Shown piece by piece: positions 33,432 through 41,460 of a stretch of DNA of 64,000 bases. The translations under genes were made by a program, and so were the position numbers. The stretch lies in the NCBI RefSeq assembly GCF_943193005.1, contig NZ_CALPCH010000012.1, positions 1 through 64,000 of the forward strand, read 5' to 3'. This DNA comes from Pumilibacter intestinalis (GTDB lineage: Bacteria > Bacillota > Clostridia > Christensenellales > Pumilibacteraceae). Below the pieces are notes generated by a model. It was not told the DNA's origin and searched no databases. It saw nothing but the letters and a program-made list of their open reading frames with translations. Numbering within the stretch: the first letter of the stretch is position 1; every line of letters starts with the position of its first letter.

Positions 33432-34721
33432 ATGAACATCAAGAAAATTCTTGAAATGAAGGCAAAGCGCGAGGATGCGCGGCTCAAAGCAATGGCGGTA
33501 CTCAACAAAGCGGACGCCGAAGACCGCTTTTTGACCGACGACGAACAAAAGGAAATCGACAAATACGAATCGGAAATCCGCGCGTGGGACGAGAGCATCG
33601 CAAGAGCGGAAAAAATGCTTGCCATCGAGCCCGAAGACAGGGCGGCGGAAAAACCCGAAGTCAAGCCGACGCCGAATAAGAGCGGAGAAGAGAAACGGTT
33701 TGCCACGTTCGGCGAACAACTTCTTGCGGCGTACCGCGCGGCGATGCCGGGCGGTGTGACCGATGAGCGTCTTTCCACCAGAGCGGCAAGCGGACTCAAC
33801 GAAACCACGCCCTCGGACGGCGGATTCCTCGTTCAGCAGGACTTTGTGACCGAACTGCTCAAGCGCACCTACGAGACGGGCATTCTCGCAAGCAAGGCGA
33901 AGAAAATCCCCATTTCGACCAATGCGAACGGTCTCAAGATCAATGCCGTTGACGAAGACAGTCGCGGGAACGGCAGTCGTTGGGGCGGCGTTCAAGCGTT
34001 TTGGGAGTCGGAGGCGGACGAACATACGGGCAGCAAGCCGAAGTTCCGTCAACTCGATTTGTCGCTGAAAAAGCTCACGGGGCTGTGTTACGCGACCGAT
34101 GAACTGTTGCAGGATGCGGCGGCACTCGAATCGGTCATTCGCCAAGCATTTGCCGAAGAGTTCGGATTCAAGATCGACGACGCCATTCTGGACGGCAGCG
34201 GCGAAGGACAGCCGCTCGGCATTCTCAAAAGCGGTGCGCTTGTCAAAGTCGAAAAAGAGAAAGACCAGTCCGCCGTCGTGACGGTAGAGAATATCGTCAA
34301 GATGTGGAATCGGCTGTGGTCGAAATCGCGGTCGAGCGCGGTGTGGTATATCAACCAAGAGATCGAGCCGTACCTGTACACGCTCAAACTCGGAGATAAA
34401 CCCGTGTATATCCCGGCAGGCGGCATTTCCGAAAAGCCTTACGCAACGATATTCGGCAGACCCGTCGTGCCGCTCGAACAGTGCAATGCGCCGGGCGAAG
34501 TCGGAGATATCGTGCTCGCGGACATCGGGCAGTACCTTCTCATCGACAAGGGCGGCGTGAAAGCGGCAAGTTCCATACACGTCCGCTTCCTGTACGACGA
34601 GAACGTGTTCCGCTTTATTTATCGCGTGGACGGCAAGCCTATTTGGAACAAACCGCTTGCGCCGTACAAAGGCAAAGCCACGGTTTCGCCGTTTGTTACG
34701 CTCGACAAACGCGGTGCATAG
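33432..34721 (+). CDS. Major capsid protein, HK97 fold
   Basis: A 429-aa capsid protein. Residues about 1-105 form the coiled-coil delta domain removed by the protease. The mature part starts near LNETTPSDGGFLVQQDFVTELL and continues through SKAKKIPISTNA, FWESEADEHTGSKPKFRQLDL and GLCYATDELLQDA to DDAILDGSGEGQPLGIL. The order portal-protease-capsid is typical of HK97-type siphoviruses. Confidence 0.95.
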   Translation: MNIKKILEMKAKREDARLKAMAVLNKADAEDRFLTDDEQKEIDKYESEIRAWDESIARAEKMLAIEPEDRAAEKPEVKPTPNKSGEEKRFATFGEQLLAAYRAAMPGGVTDERLSTRAASGLNETTPSDGGFLVQQDFVTELLKRTYETGILASKAKKIPISTNANGLKINAVDEDSRGNGSRWGGVQAFWESEADEHTGSKPKFRQLDLSLKKLTGLCYATDELLQDAAALESVIRQAFAEEFGFKIDDAILDGSGEGQPLGILKSGALVKVEKEKDQSAVVTVENIVKMWNRLWSKSRSSAVWYINQEIEPYLYTLKLGDKPVYIPAGGISEKPYATIFGRPVVPLEQCNAPGEVGDIVLADIGQYLLIDKGGVKAASSIHVRFLYDENVFRFIYRVDGKPIWNKPLAPYKGKATVSPFVTLDKRGA

Positions 34722-34739
34722 CGTAAAGGCGGTGGGCGC

Positions 34740-35030
34740 GTGATAAGTTTACAGGAAACAAAGGAATTTCTCCGTGTGGACGACGATACCGAAGACGCGC
34801 TCATTTCCTCGCTTATTGTAACGGCAAAGGTATTGGTCGAAGACGTATTGCGAAGACCGCTTGCGGACTTCGACCGAATACCAGAGCCGATACACCAAGC
34901 AATGCTCATCGTAACCGCGACGCTTTACGAAGAGCGGCAAGTATCGAAGGATAAATCGGGTGTGTCCGTTACGGACACGCTCGATATGATCCGACGAATG
35001 CTGTTTGCGTACCGCAAGGGAGCGTTCTAA
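34740..35030 (+). CDS. Head-tail connector protein (gp6-like)
   Basis: A 96-aa helical protein starting at GTG 34740: LQETKEFLRVDDDTEDALISSLIVTAKVLVED, then ADFDRIPEPIHQAMLIVTATLYEER. This is the DNA-packaging/connector pattern of HK97 gp6 relatives, which form a ring under the portal. The stop overlaps the next start (TAATG). Confidence 0.85.
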   Translation: MISLQETKEFLRVDDDTEDALISSLIVTAKVLVEDVLRRPLADFDRIPEPIHQAMLIVTATLYEERQVSKDKSGVSVTDTLDMIRRMLFAYRKGAF

Positions 35031-35479
35031 TGCGAATAGGAAAACTCAACCGCCGAGTGGAAATTCTCGAATTCATAACAAGCCGCGACGAATATGGCGG
35101 CGAAGTCGGCGAGTGGAAAGCCGTTAAAACGGTTTGGGCGAGCATTGTGACCGTAAGCGGCACGGAGCAACTTGTTTCGCAACAAGTGACTGCGGAGGCG
35201 GTAGCGAAAATAACAATGCGGTTTTTGCCGTGGTTGACAGTATTGCACCGCATTCGTTACGGCAAAAAACTGTACGAGATAGTGGGCGCGGTTGACGCGG
35301 ATACGGCGCACACGGAAACTATAATCAACTGCAAGGAGAAGGTAAACGATGGGCTACAGTGCAAAACAGCGAAAAGTCAAGACTACGGTGGAGGGTGCGG
35401 ATGCGCTTGTAAAAGACCTGAAAGCAATGGAGGGAGCGGCGGCGGATGCGCTGATGGTGGCGGCGAAAGCGGGCGGTAA
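35030..35479 (+). CDS. Head-tail adaptor (head closure protein) with run-on C-terminus
   Basis: A 149-aa frame. Residues 1-104 fit the head-tail adaptor family: IGKLNRRVEILEFITSRDEYGGEVGEWKAVKTVWASI, then LHRIRYGKKLYEIVGAVDAD. Family members usually stop near residue 105. Here the frame continues 45 residues into the next gene, giving a Gly/Cys-rich, unlikely tail. A TAA at 35343-35345 sits one base out of frame, just before the next ATG. A one-base change may have removed the normal stop. Confidence 0.8.
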   Translation: MRIGKLNRRVEILEFITSRDEYGGEVGEWKAVKTVWASIVTVSGTEQLVSQQVTAEAVAKITMRFLPWLTVLHRIRYGKKLYEIVGAVDADTAHTETIINCKEKVNDGLQCKTAKSQDYGGGCGCACKRPESNGGSGGGCADGGGESGR

Positions 35480-35750
35480 AATCGCACTCGAAGATGCCAA
35501 GCGCAACTGTCCCGTGGATACGGGCGCACTCAAACAAAGCCTGCATTTGACCGAAGGCAAAGCGACGGCGGTAAAAGCGACCGTGCAAGTCGACTACGAT
35601 AAATCGCTCAAATACGGTACGCACGTCGAACTTGGCAGCCGAAACCGTCCCGCCAATCCGTTTATGCGTAACGCCGTTGACGACAACCAAAATAAAATCA
35701 ACGACGCTATCACGGCGGAACTGTCGAGAGCGGTAGGGCGCAAGATATGA
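35349..35750 (+). CDS. HK97 gp10-type tail connector
   Basis: A 133-aa protein of the HK97 gp10 family: VEGADALVKDLKAMEGA, then ALEDAKRNCPVDTGALKQSLHL, then YGTHVELGSRNRPANPFMRNAVDDN. It acts in joining the head to the tail. AAGGAGAAGG precedes ATG 35349, which lies within the run-on end of the previous gene. It overlaps the next gene by 4 bp. Confidence 0.9.
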   Translation: MGYSAKQRKVKTTVEGADALVKDLKAMEGAAADALMVAAKAGGKIALEDAKRNCPVDTGALKQSLHLTEGKATAVKATVQVDYDKSLKYGTHVELGSRNRPANPFMRNAVDDNQNKINDAITAELSRAVGRKI

Positions 35751-36157
35751 AAGACATTTGCCAAGCGGTTTATGAGTATCTGTGTTCGAGAAAGGAGATT
35801 ACGGCTCGCGTCAAGGACAGGATATATCCCATAATCTTGCCGCAGTCCGCGCCGCTCCCGGCAATCGTGTACGCGCCAGTGCTTGCCAACTACGACAGCG
35901 CATTGCAAGGCGATACAGGCTATGTGCGGCAAACGGTGCAGTTTGTAAGCCACGATACGACATACAAGAAAACGCGCGAACTCTCGCGGCTCATAAAGAA
36001 AGCATTGCAAGATTACAAAGGGGATATGTGCGGACTGAACATTCAAGCCGTGTTCATCAAATCCGACTACGAGTATAACGGAAACACGGCGCTCAAATTC
36101 GATACCGAGGAATACATGTCAAGCATCGAATTCGAGATACATTTCAACGAAAAATAA
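35747..36157 (+). CDS. Tail terminator/completion protein (DUF3168-like)
   Basis: A 136-aa protein: DICQAVYEYLCSRKEITARVKDRIYPIILPQSAPLPAIVY, then TVQFVSHDTTYKKTRELSRLIKKAL. The pattern is that of DUF3168 tail terminators, which cap the tail tube. Its place between gp10 and the tube protein fits. It starts at ATGA overlapping the previous stop. Confidence 0.85.
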   Translation: MKDICQAVYEYLCSRKEITARVKDRIYPIILPQSAPLPAIVYAPVLANYDSALQGDTGYVRQTVQFVSHDTTYKKTRELSRLIKKALQDYKGDMCGLNIQAVFIKSDYEYNGNTALKFDTEEYMSSIEFEIHFNEK

Positions 36158-36167
36158 GGAGGTAAAT

Positions 36168-36569
36168 ATGGCGGTAGCAGGCAAAAACGGCAAAGTCGTC
36201 ATAGGCACGGAAAGCGACCAAAAGGTGGTCGGCATCAAGAATTGGTCGCTCGAACTTTCGCTCGACACGCTCGAAACGACCTCGCTCGGCGACGATTGGA
36301 AGAACTATATCACGGGTCTCAAAGAGTGGTCGGCGTCGAGCGAAGGCGATTACGAAGTGCCCGTGGACGAAAAAGGGCAAGCAGCATTGCAAGAGGCGTT
36401 TTTGAGCGGCGCGACCGTAACGGTCAAACTGTTCGTGGATGAAAAGAACTACTACACGGGCGAGGCGTACATCAACAGTCTTTCCATAGAAGACCCGGTC
36501 GATGACGTTGTGTCCATCAGCATCGAATGCACGGGGACGGGCGCACTGTCGTTCGAACTCGGCGAATAG
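36168..36569 (+). CDS. Major tail tube protein
   Basis: A 133-aa beta-rich protein: GKNGKVVIGTESDQKVVGIKNWSLELS, LDTLETTSLGDDWKNYITGLKEWSASSEGDYE, then a C-terminal strand set with ECTGTGALSFEL. This is the TP901-1/phage tail tube pattern. It polymerises into the tail tube around the tape measure. AAGGAGG lies upstream. Confidence 0.88.
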   Translation: MAVAGKNGKVVIGTESDQKVVGIKNWSLELSLDTLETTSLGDDWKNYITGLKEWSASSEGDYEVPVDEKGQAALQEAFLSGATVTVKLFVDEKNYYTGEAYINSLSIEDPVDDVVSISIECTGTGALSFELGE

Positions 36570-36577
36570 GAGGCGAT

Positions 36578-36892
36578 ATGAAAAAGGGAATCACCATAAC
36601 ACTGGATAAACCGCGCACATTGCGCTACGGAATGAATGCGCTCGCCAAGATCGAAGACATCACGGGCAAAACGCTGATGTCGCTCGACCTCGGCAACGTC
36701 GGCATAAAAGACCTGCTCGCCATCGTGTACGCAGGACTTTGCCACGAAGACAAAACGCTGACTATCGAAAAGGTCGGCGATTTAATCGACGAGTACACCG
36801 ACCTCAACACGATAGCCGAAAAGATAGGCGATGCATTGACCGAGGCATTCGGTACGACAAAGGCGGAGGACGGCGGTACGGGGGAAACCTAA
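36578..36892 (+). CDS. Tail assembly chaperone (gpG-like)
   Basis: A 104-aa protein: MKKGITITLDKPRTLRYGMNALAKIEDITGKTLMSL, then LLAIVYAGLCHEDKTLTIEKVGDLID. Its position between tail tube and tape measure marks it as the short chaperone. Relatives make a longer product by a -1 ribosomal shift near the end. A run of five G lies two codons before this stop and the -1 frame is open for 105 further residues. ATG 36578 follows AGGAGG. Confidence 0.85.
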   Translation: MKKGITITLDKPRTLRYGMNALAKIEDITGKTLMSLDLGNVGIKDLLAIVYAGLCHEDKTLTIEKVGDLIDEYTDLNTIAEKIGDALTEAFGTTKAEDGGTGET

Positions 36893-36896
36893 CCGC
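36872..36896 (+). promoter_or_regulatory. Candidate programmed -1 frameshift site
   Basis: The run G36880-G36884 followed by AAA lies just before the zero-frame TAA (36890). A tRNA on GGG (36881-36883) can re-pair one base back on GGG. The site sits in the loop of a stem formed by GGCGGT (36872-36877) and ACCGCC (36891-36896). This is like the gpG-T signal of lambda and relatives. Confidence 0.6.
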
Positions 36897-37200
36897 CGCT
36901 TTTGACCTTTCGGCAATATTGGACCGTGCAGTCGTGCAATTCGGACTCGATCCGCTTTTTGTGGGCGAGTATACGCCGTATGAACTGACGCTACTTGCCA
37001 AGCAAAAACAAAAGCGCGACCAAGACGAATATGAGAATATGCTGTGTCTGTCTTGGCACGTCGAGGCGTTCGCGCGACAAAAGCGATTGCCGACGCTTGC
37101 CAAGGTTTTGCGCGATGCACGGAAAAAGCCGAAAAAGAAAGTCAGCAAAAGCGACGCCATACTCAAGGCAATGGCGGCGGAAAAAGGTATTACAATTTAA
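36883..37200 (+). CDS. Tail assembly chaperone C-terminal extension (gpT-like, -1 frame)
   Basis: This segment has no start of its own. Read in the -1 frame after the G run it adds about 105 residues to the chaperone (GNLTAAFDLSAILDRAV..., then YTPYELTLLAKQKQKRDQDEYENM, and a Lys-rich end). It is the expected long gpG-T product, which holds the tape measure during tail assembly. Confidence 0.75.
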   Translation, partial: GNLTAAFDLSAILDRAVVQFGLDPLFVGEYTPYELTLLAKQKQKRDQDEYENMLCLSWHVEAFARQKRLPTLAKVLRDARKKPKKKVSKSDAILKAMAAEKGITI

Positions 37201-37206
37201 ATAATG

Positions 37207-37255
37207 CGCCTAAACACTTGACTATTCGCCTAAAATGCGCTATAATTAGGCGAAT
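37207..37255 (+). promoter_or_regulatory. Promoter with inverted-repeat operator for the Fic gene
   Basis: TTGACT (37218-37223), 17 bp, TATAAT (37241-37246). A perfect 9-bp inverted repeat, ATTCGCCTA (37224-37232) and TAGGCGAAT (37247-37255), brackets the -10. A third half-site GCGCCTAAA lies at 37207-37215. It lets the Fic gene be expressed alone and probably repressed tightly. Confidence 0.7.
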
Positions 37256-37273
37256 AAATAAGGAGATAGGCAA

Positions 37274-38320
37274 ATGCGTACATTCGATTATACTAAACTT
37301 GCCGAAATGCAATGGGATAGCGAAACACTCGGACTTATTGCCCAAGTACATGAGTATAAGGGGCGGCAGGAGTTATACTTAAAACGTAAGCCTGTTGAAC
37401 TCGACCGACTCGTGGAGATTGCAAAGATTCAAAGCACGGAGTCATCAAATAAAATCGAGGGCATTGTGACAACCAATGCTCGGATAAAACAGCTGTGCTT
37501 GGAAAAAACTACGCCGCGAACACGCGACGAAAAAGAGATACTCGGATACCGTGATGTGCTGAATACCATTCACGAAAATTTTGAGTATATTCCGATTCGC
37601 GCTTCGTACATTTTACAACTGCATAGAGATTTATACAGTTATTCCGAAAAGGCGATAGGCGGGCGGTTTAAGAATACGCAGAACTATATATCCGAACAAA
37701 GAGAGGATGGTAGTTCGTTTGTACGGTTTACGCCGCTCGCTCCATTCGAAACTCCCGAAGCTGTGGATAGCATTTGCGAGAGCTATAATCGCGCAATCGA
37801 CAGCTCTGCAATAGATCCGCTATTGCTTATTCCCGTGTTCATAACCGATTTCTTATGCATCCATCCGTTTAACGACGGAAACGGACGCATGAGTCGGTTG
37901 CTCACCACATTGTTGCTGTATAAAAGCGGTTATGTTGTGGGCAAATATATAAGCATCGAGAGCAAGATAGAAAAGAACAAATCTTTGTATTATGATGCAT
38001 TGCAAGACAGCAGTATAGGTTGGCACGAAAACAATAACGATCCAATACCGTTCATAAAGTATCTGCTTGGGATTGTGTTGTCGGCTTACAGAGAATTCGA
38101 GAAGCGCATAGATATTGTAAGCGAAAAGAAGAGCAATACCGAAATCGTGAAAATAGCCATAGGACAAATTATCGGCAAATTTACCAAGAGAGATTTAATG
38201 GAATTGTGTCCGACCTTAAGCAAAGCGACGATAGAAAACATACTGAAACAACTGACTGAAAGCGGTGAAATAGAACGCCATGAGAAAGGCAGAAATACCT
38301 TTTATACCATTAAAAATTAA
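37274..38320 (+). CDS. Fic domain protein with C-terminal winged helix (phage cargo gene)
   Basis: A 348-aa Fic protein. The active motif HPFNDGNGRMSR lies at about residues 196-207. An N-terminal inhibitory motif (SSNKIEG, residues 57-63) should block the site, as in class II Fic proteins. The last 60 residues (FTKRDLMELCPTLSKATIENILKQLTESGEIE) form a winged helix. Fic enzymes usually transfer AMP to target proteins. It sits between tail chaperone and tape measure, with its own promoter, operator and terminator, so it is a moron. The winged helix may bind the operator. Confidence 0.92.
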   Translation: MRTFDYTKLAEMQWDSETLGLIAQVHEYKGRQELYLKRKPVELDRLVEIAKIQSTESSNKIEGIVTTNARIKQLCLEKTTPRTRDEKEILGYRDVLNTIHENFEYIPIRASYILQLHRDLYSYSEKAIGGRFKNTQNYISEQREDGSSFVRFTPLAPFETPEAVDSICESYNRAIDSSAIDPLLLIPVFITDFLCIHPFNDGNGRMSRLLTTLLLYKSGYVVGKYISIESKIEKNKSLYYDALQDSSIGWHENNNDPIPFIKYLLGIVLSAYREFEKRIDIVSEKKSNTEIVKIAIGQIIGKFTKRDLMELCPTLSKATIENILKQLTESGEIERHEKGRNTFYTIKN

Positions 38321-38341
38321 ATAGTAACGAAAATCATTCGT

Positions 38342-38374
38342 AAAAAGCAAGTATCGAAAGGTGCTTGCTTTTTT
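38342..38374 (+). terminator. Strong intrinsic terminator after the Fic gene
   Basis: AAAAAGCAAG (38342-38351) pairs perfectly with CTTGCTTTTT (38364-38373) and two more pairs close the loop; T run follows. It seals the Fic unit 30 bp before the tape measure gene. Confidence 0.85.
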
Positions 38375-38405
38375 CGTGCGCCAAAACTAATAAGGAGGTG
38401 GGGAA

Positions 38406-41099
38406 TTGGCAGTTATAAGAAACCTTGTGGTCAAGATAGCGGCGGACATTTCCTCGCTTTCCAAAGGTTTGCAGTCGGCGCAAAAATCAATTCAAAAAGT
38501 GTCGGTGGGATTCACGAAAGCAGGCACGAAACTGACCGCGAGCATAACCGCTCCGCTCGTGGCACTCGGCACGGCGGCGGTTAACGTCTCGCAAAAGTTC
38601 GAGCAATCTATGGCGAATGCCGCATCGGTAGCAGGCGCGACGGGCGAAGAACTTGCGCGTATGACCGCACTTGCGAGAGAGATGGGCAGTAAAACCGTAT
38701 TCTCGGCAAGCGATGCGGCGGACGCACTCTATTATATGGCATCCGCAGGATACAAAGTCGACCAAATGGCGGACTCCATACAAGCGACGCTAAACCTTGC
38801 CTCGGCAACGCAGAGCGATCTCGCATTTACGACCGATACGGTTATAGCCACACTCAATCAGTTCGGACTTGAAGCCAATCAAGCCGAGCGCGTGACCAAC
38901 GTGTTCGCGTCGGCAATCGGCAACTCGATGGCGAATATGGAAAAACTCTCGAACTCAATGGGGTACGTCGGGCCTGTGGCAAACAGCCTCGGTTATTCCA
39001 TAGAGGAAACGACGGGCGCATTATCGGTATTGTACAACGCAGGCTATGACGGCTCGACGGCAGGCACGGCACTGCGGCAATCGCTTGTCTCGCTTATGAA
39101 TCCGTCAACTGCCGCACTCGGCGTGTTCGAGGAATTGGGGTTGTCGTTTGAAGATGTCAATCCCGCGACAAACGATCTTGCGACGATTATTGACCGCTTG
39201 GGTAAAGCGGGGATGAATACATCGCAGGCAATGAAGGTGTTCGGGGCGAGAGCAGGTCCCGGTATGCTTGCGCTCTTGTCGGCGGGCGGCGATGCCGTTC
39301 GAGATATGACTGCGTCCATCACGGGAACGAACAAAGCGACCGAAATGGCGGATGTTCAGCTCAATACGTTGCAAGGGCAAATGAAAATCCTAAAATCGGA
39401 AGTAGAGGAAATAGCCATTTCGTTCGGCGATGTGCTTATACCCATTATTCGAAACTTCATACAAAAGTATATCTCGCCGCTGACCGCAAAAATGATGGGA
39501 TTGTCGATGGGAACGAAAAAGAACATCGTGACTATCGCATTATTGGCGGCGGCAATCGGTCCGCTCCTTCTCGTGGTCGGCAAACTCATCGGCAGCGTGG
39601 GGACGATTATAAAAGTCGGATCGATGCTGTTCAGCAAGGTCGGGCTCGTCATAGGCATAATCGCGGCGGTTGTCGGCGTTATAACATACTTATGGAAAAC
39701 CAACGAAGGATTCCGTAACGCCGTGACAAAGATTTGGGAGCGGATAAAGTCGGTTATTCTTTCGGCGGTCGAGAGCATAAAGGCGTGGTGGGAAAAGAAC
39801 GGCGAAAAGGTTATATCCGCCGTTGTGAAAGCCTTACAAGCGATTTGGACGGTCGTGAGTACGGTGTTCAAGAAAGTATGGAGTATCGCCAAAAAGGTAT
39901 GGGGCGTCGTTAAAGACATAGTCATAGATGCGGTCAAATCCATACAAAGATTTTGGGAGAAAAACGGCGAAAAGATTTGGGCGACGGTCAAGAAAATATT
40001 CACGGCGATTTGGACGTGCATAAAGGCGGCGTATACGAACATAGGGAACGCGCTTGCGAAATTCTTCGGGTACGTTAAACCTATATGGGAAAAACTCAAA
40101 ACGCTTTTTGCCTCGCTTTGGGATACCATCGTCCAATTATACGAAACCTTAAAGCCCGTGTTTGAACTCATCGGCGGAATCGTGATGACGTTGTATGGCG
40201 TGGTGTCGAGCGTTCTCGCAGGCATTATCGACGCACTCGGACCGTTTCTCGAAGCGGTTATCGACGTTGTCAACGCCATTCTCGACATTATAAAGATCGT
40301 ATGCGCGGTACTGCGCGGCGATTGGTCATCGGCGTGGGAATATATGCAAAGTTTTGCAAGCAATATTTGGTCGGGAATAAAGAACATCTTCCTCGGTATT
40401 TGGGAGTTTATCAAGGGATTCGGGGAAGGATTGGTCAGTTTCTTCGGCAGTTGCGGCGATACAATCGGCAGCATTTTCAAGAAAGTATGGGAAGGCATAA
40501 GCGGCTTTTTCACGAACATTTGGGACGGCATTTGCTCGGTTTGCGGATGGATATGGGATAAGATTACGGGGCTGTTTTCAAGCATCGGCGATTTTTTCAA
40601 AAACCTATTCAAGGACGCATTCAATTGGGGGAAGAACTTAATAAGCAATATTGCCGACGGCATAGAGAGTGCGTGGAATTGGGTGGTGGACGGCGTCAAA
40701 GATGTAGGTCACGCAATCGCGGACTTCCTCGGATTCGGCTCGCCGACAAAGAAAGGACCGGGCCATACCGCCGACGAGTGGATACCCAACCTAATGGATA
40801 TGATGGCGCAAGGCATGTATGCGGATCTTCCGATGATACAACGTGCGGCAATGCAGGTAGCGCAGACGCTCAATCTCGCAACATCGCCCAATCAAGCGGC
40901 AGTCGGAACGGGGAGCAGTCCTAACGGCGATCTGTTGAACGGCTTACTGCAAGGAATGGCGGCAATGAACGGAATGACGGGCGGCGGCGAAAGCGGCGAT
41001 GTCGTGTTGCAAATCGACGGTCAAACTTTTGCTCGGCTCATAATGCCGAAGCTCACAAAGGAATATAAGCGCAACGGTGTAACATTACAGGAGGGATAA
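38406..41099 (+). CDS. Tail tape measure protein
   Basis: An 897-aa protein starting at TTG 38406 behind AAGGAGGTGGGG. Residues about 70-330 form the TP901 core (SVAGATGEELARMTALAREMG, then ADALYYMASAGYKVDQM). Hydrophobic stretches near 385-430 may insert in the membrane during injection. The C-terminal half is a run of Trp-rich helices (IWTVVSTVFKKVWSIAKKVW and similar). Length sets that of the tail. It is followed at once by the minor tail genes. Confidence 0.95.
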   Translation: MAVIRNLVVKIAADISSLSKGLQSAQKSIQKVSVGFTKAGTKLTASITAPLVALGTAAVNVSQKFEQSMANAASVAGATGEELARMTALAREMGSKTVFSASDAADALYYMASAGYKVDQMADSIQATLNLASATQSDLAFTTDTVIATLNQFGLEANQAERVTNVFASAIGNSMANMEKLSNSMGYVGPVANSLGYSIEETTGALSVLYNAGYDGSTAGTALRQSLVSLMNPSTAALGVFEELGLSFEDVNPATNDLATIIDRLGKAGMNTSQAMKVFGARAGPGMLALLSAGGDAVRDMTASITGTNKATEMADVQLNTLQGQMKILKSEVEEIAISFGDVLIPIIRNFIQKYISPLTAKMMGLSMGTKKNIVTIALLAAAIGPLLLVVGKLIGSVGTIIKVGSMLFSKVGLVIGIIAAVVGVITYLWKTNEGFRNAVTKIWERIKSVILSAVESIKAWWEKNGEKVISAVVKALQAIWTVVSTVFKKVWSIAKKVWGVVKDIVIDAVKSIQRFWEKNGEKIWATVKKIFTAIWTCIKAAYTNIGNALAKFFGYVKPIWEKLKTLFASLWDTIVQLYETLKPVFELIGGIVMTLYGVVSSVLAGIIDALGPFLEAVIDVVNAILDIIKIVCAVLRGDWSSAWEYMQSFASNIWSGIKNIFLGIWEFIKGFGEGLVSFFGSCGDTIGSIFKKVWEGISGFFTNIWDGICSVCGWIWDKITGLFSSIGDFFKNLFKDAFNWGKNLISNIADGIESAWNWVVDGVKDVGHAIADFLGFGSPTKKGPGHTADEWIPNLMDMMAQGMYADLPMIQRAAMQVAQTLNLATSPNQAAVGTGSSPNGDLLNGLLQGMAAMNGMTGGGESGDVVLQIDGQTFARLIMPKLTKEYKRNGVTLQEG

Positions 41100-41100
41100 C

Positions 41101-41457
41101 TTGGATTTTCTTTTAATCAACGGCAAGGCGATAAAGCCACCGAAAGAAATAACCGTATCGCCCGAAGTGTTGGATAAATCGGAGCGCACGGCGGACGGAA
41201 CACTCGTCGTGGACATAATCGGCACAAAAAGAAAAGTGGACGCGAATTGGGAGTATCTGTCCGCCGAGGATATGATGACATTGCAAAAGGAAACAGGCGG
41301 CGGCGCATTCACCGAATTAACCTTTCACGATAACGCCACAGGCGAACTTGTCACAATAGCGGCTCGCTCGGACGGCATAACGTATATGCCGCATTACGAT
41401 TGGGCGCGCGGCAGGATAATGTGGAAAAGCGTGTCGGTGTCTTTCCAAGAGAGGTAG
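41101..41457 (+). CDS. Minor tail protein
   Basis: A 118-aa protein beginning at TTG 41101, one base after the tape measure stop, with AGGAGGG before it. Content: LINGKAIKPPKEITVSPEVLDKSERTADGT, KRKVDANWEYLSAEDMM, and MWKSVSVSFQER. It resembles small tail proteins (DUF6711-like) that sit between tape measure and tip proteins. Assignment is mainly by position. Confidence 0.65.
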   Translation: MDFLLINGKAIKPPKEITVSPEVLDKSERTADGTLVVDIIGTKRKVDANWEYLSAEDMMTLQKETGGGAFTELTFHDNATGELVTIAARSDGITYMPHYDWARGRIMWKSVSVSFQER

Positions 41458-41460
41458 CCT

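Noticed and set aside
33153-34580. Minus-strand frame of 475 codons across protease and capsid genes
   Set aside because: Antisense to two well-identified structural genes, with low-complexity Arg/Phe-rich content and no start signal.
39356-40699. Long minus-strand reading frame (447 codons) within the tape measure region
   Set aside because: It is antisense to a clear tape measure gene, has no ribosome site, and its residues show no domain; it reflects codon bias of the + strand gene.
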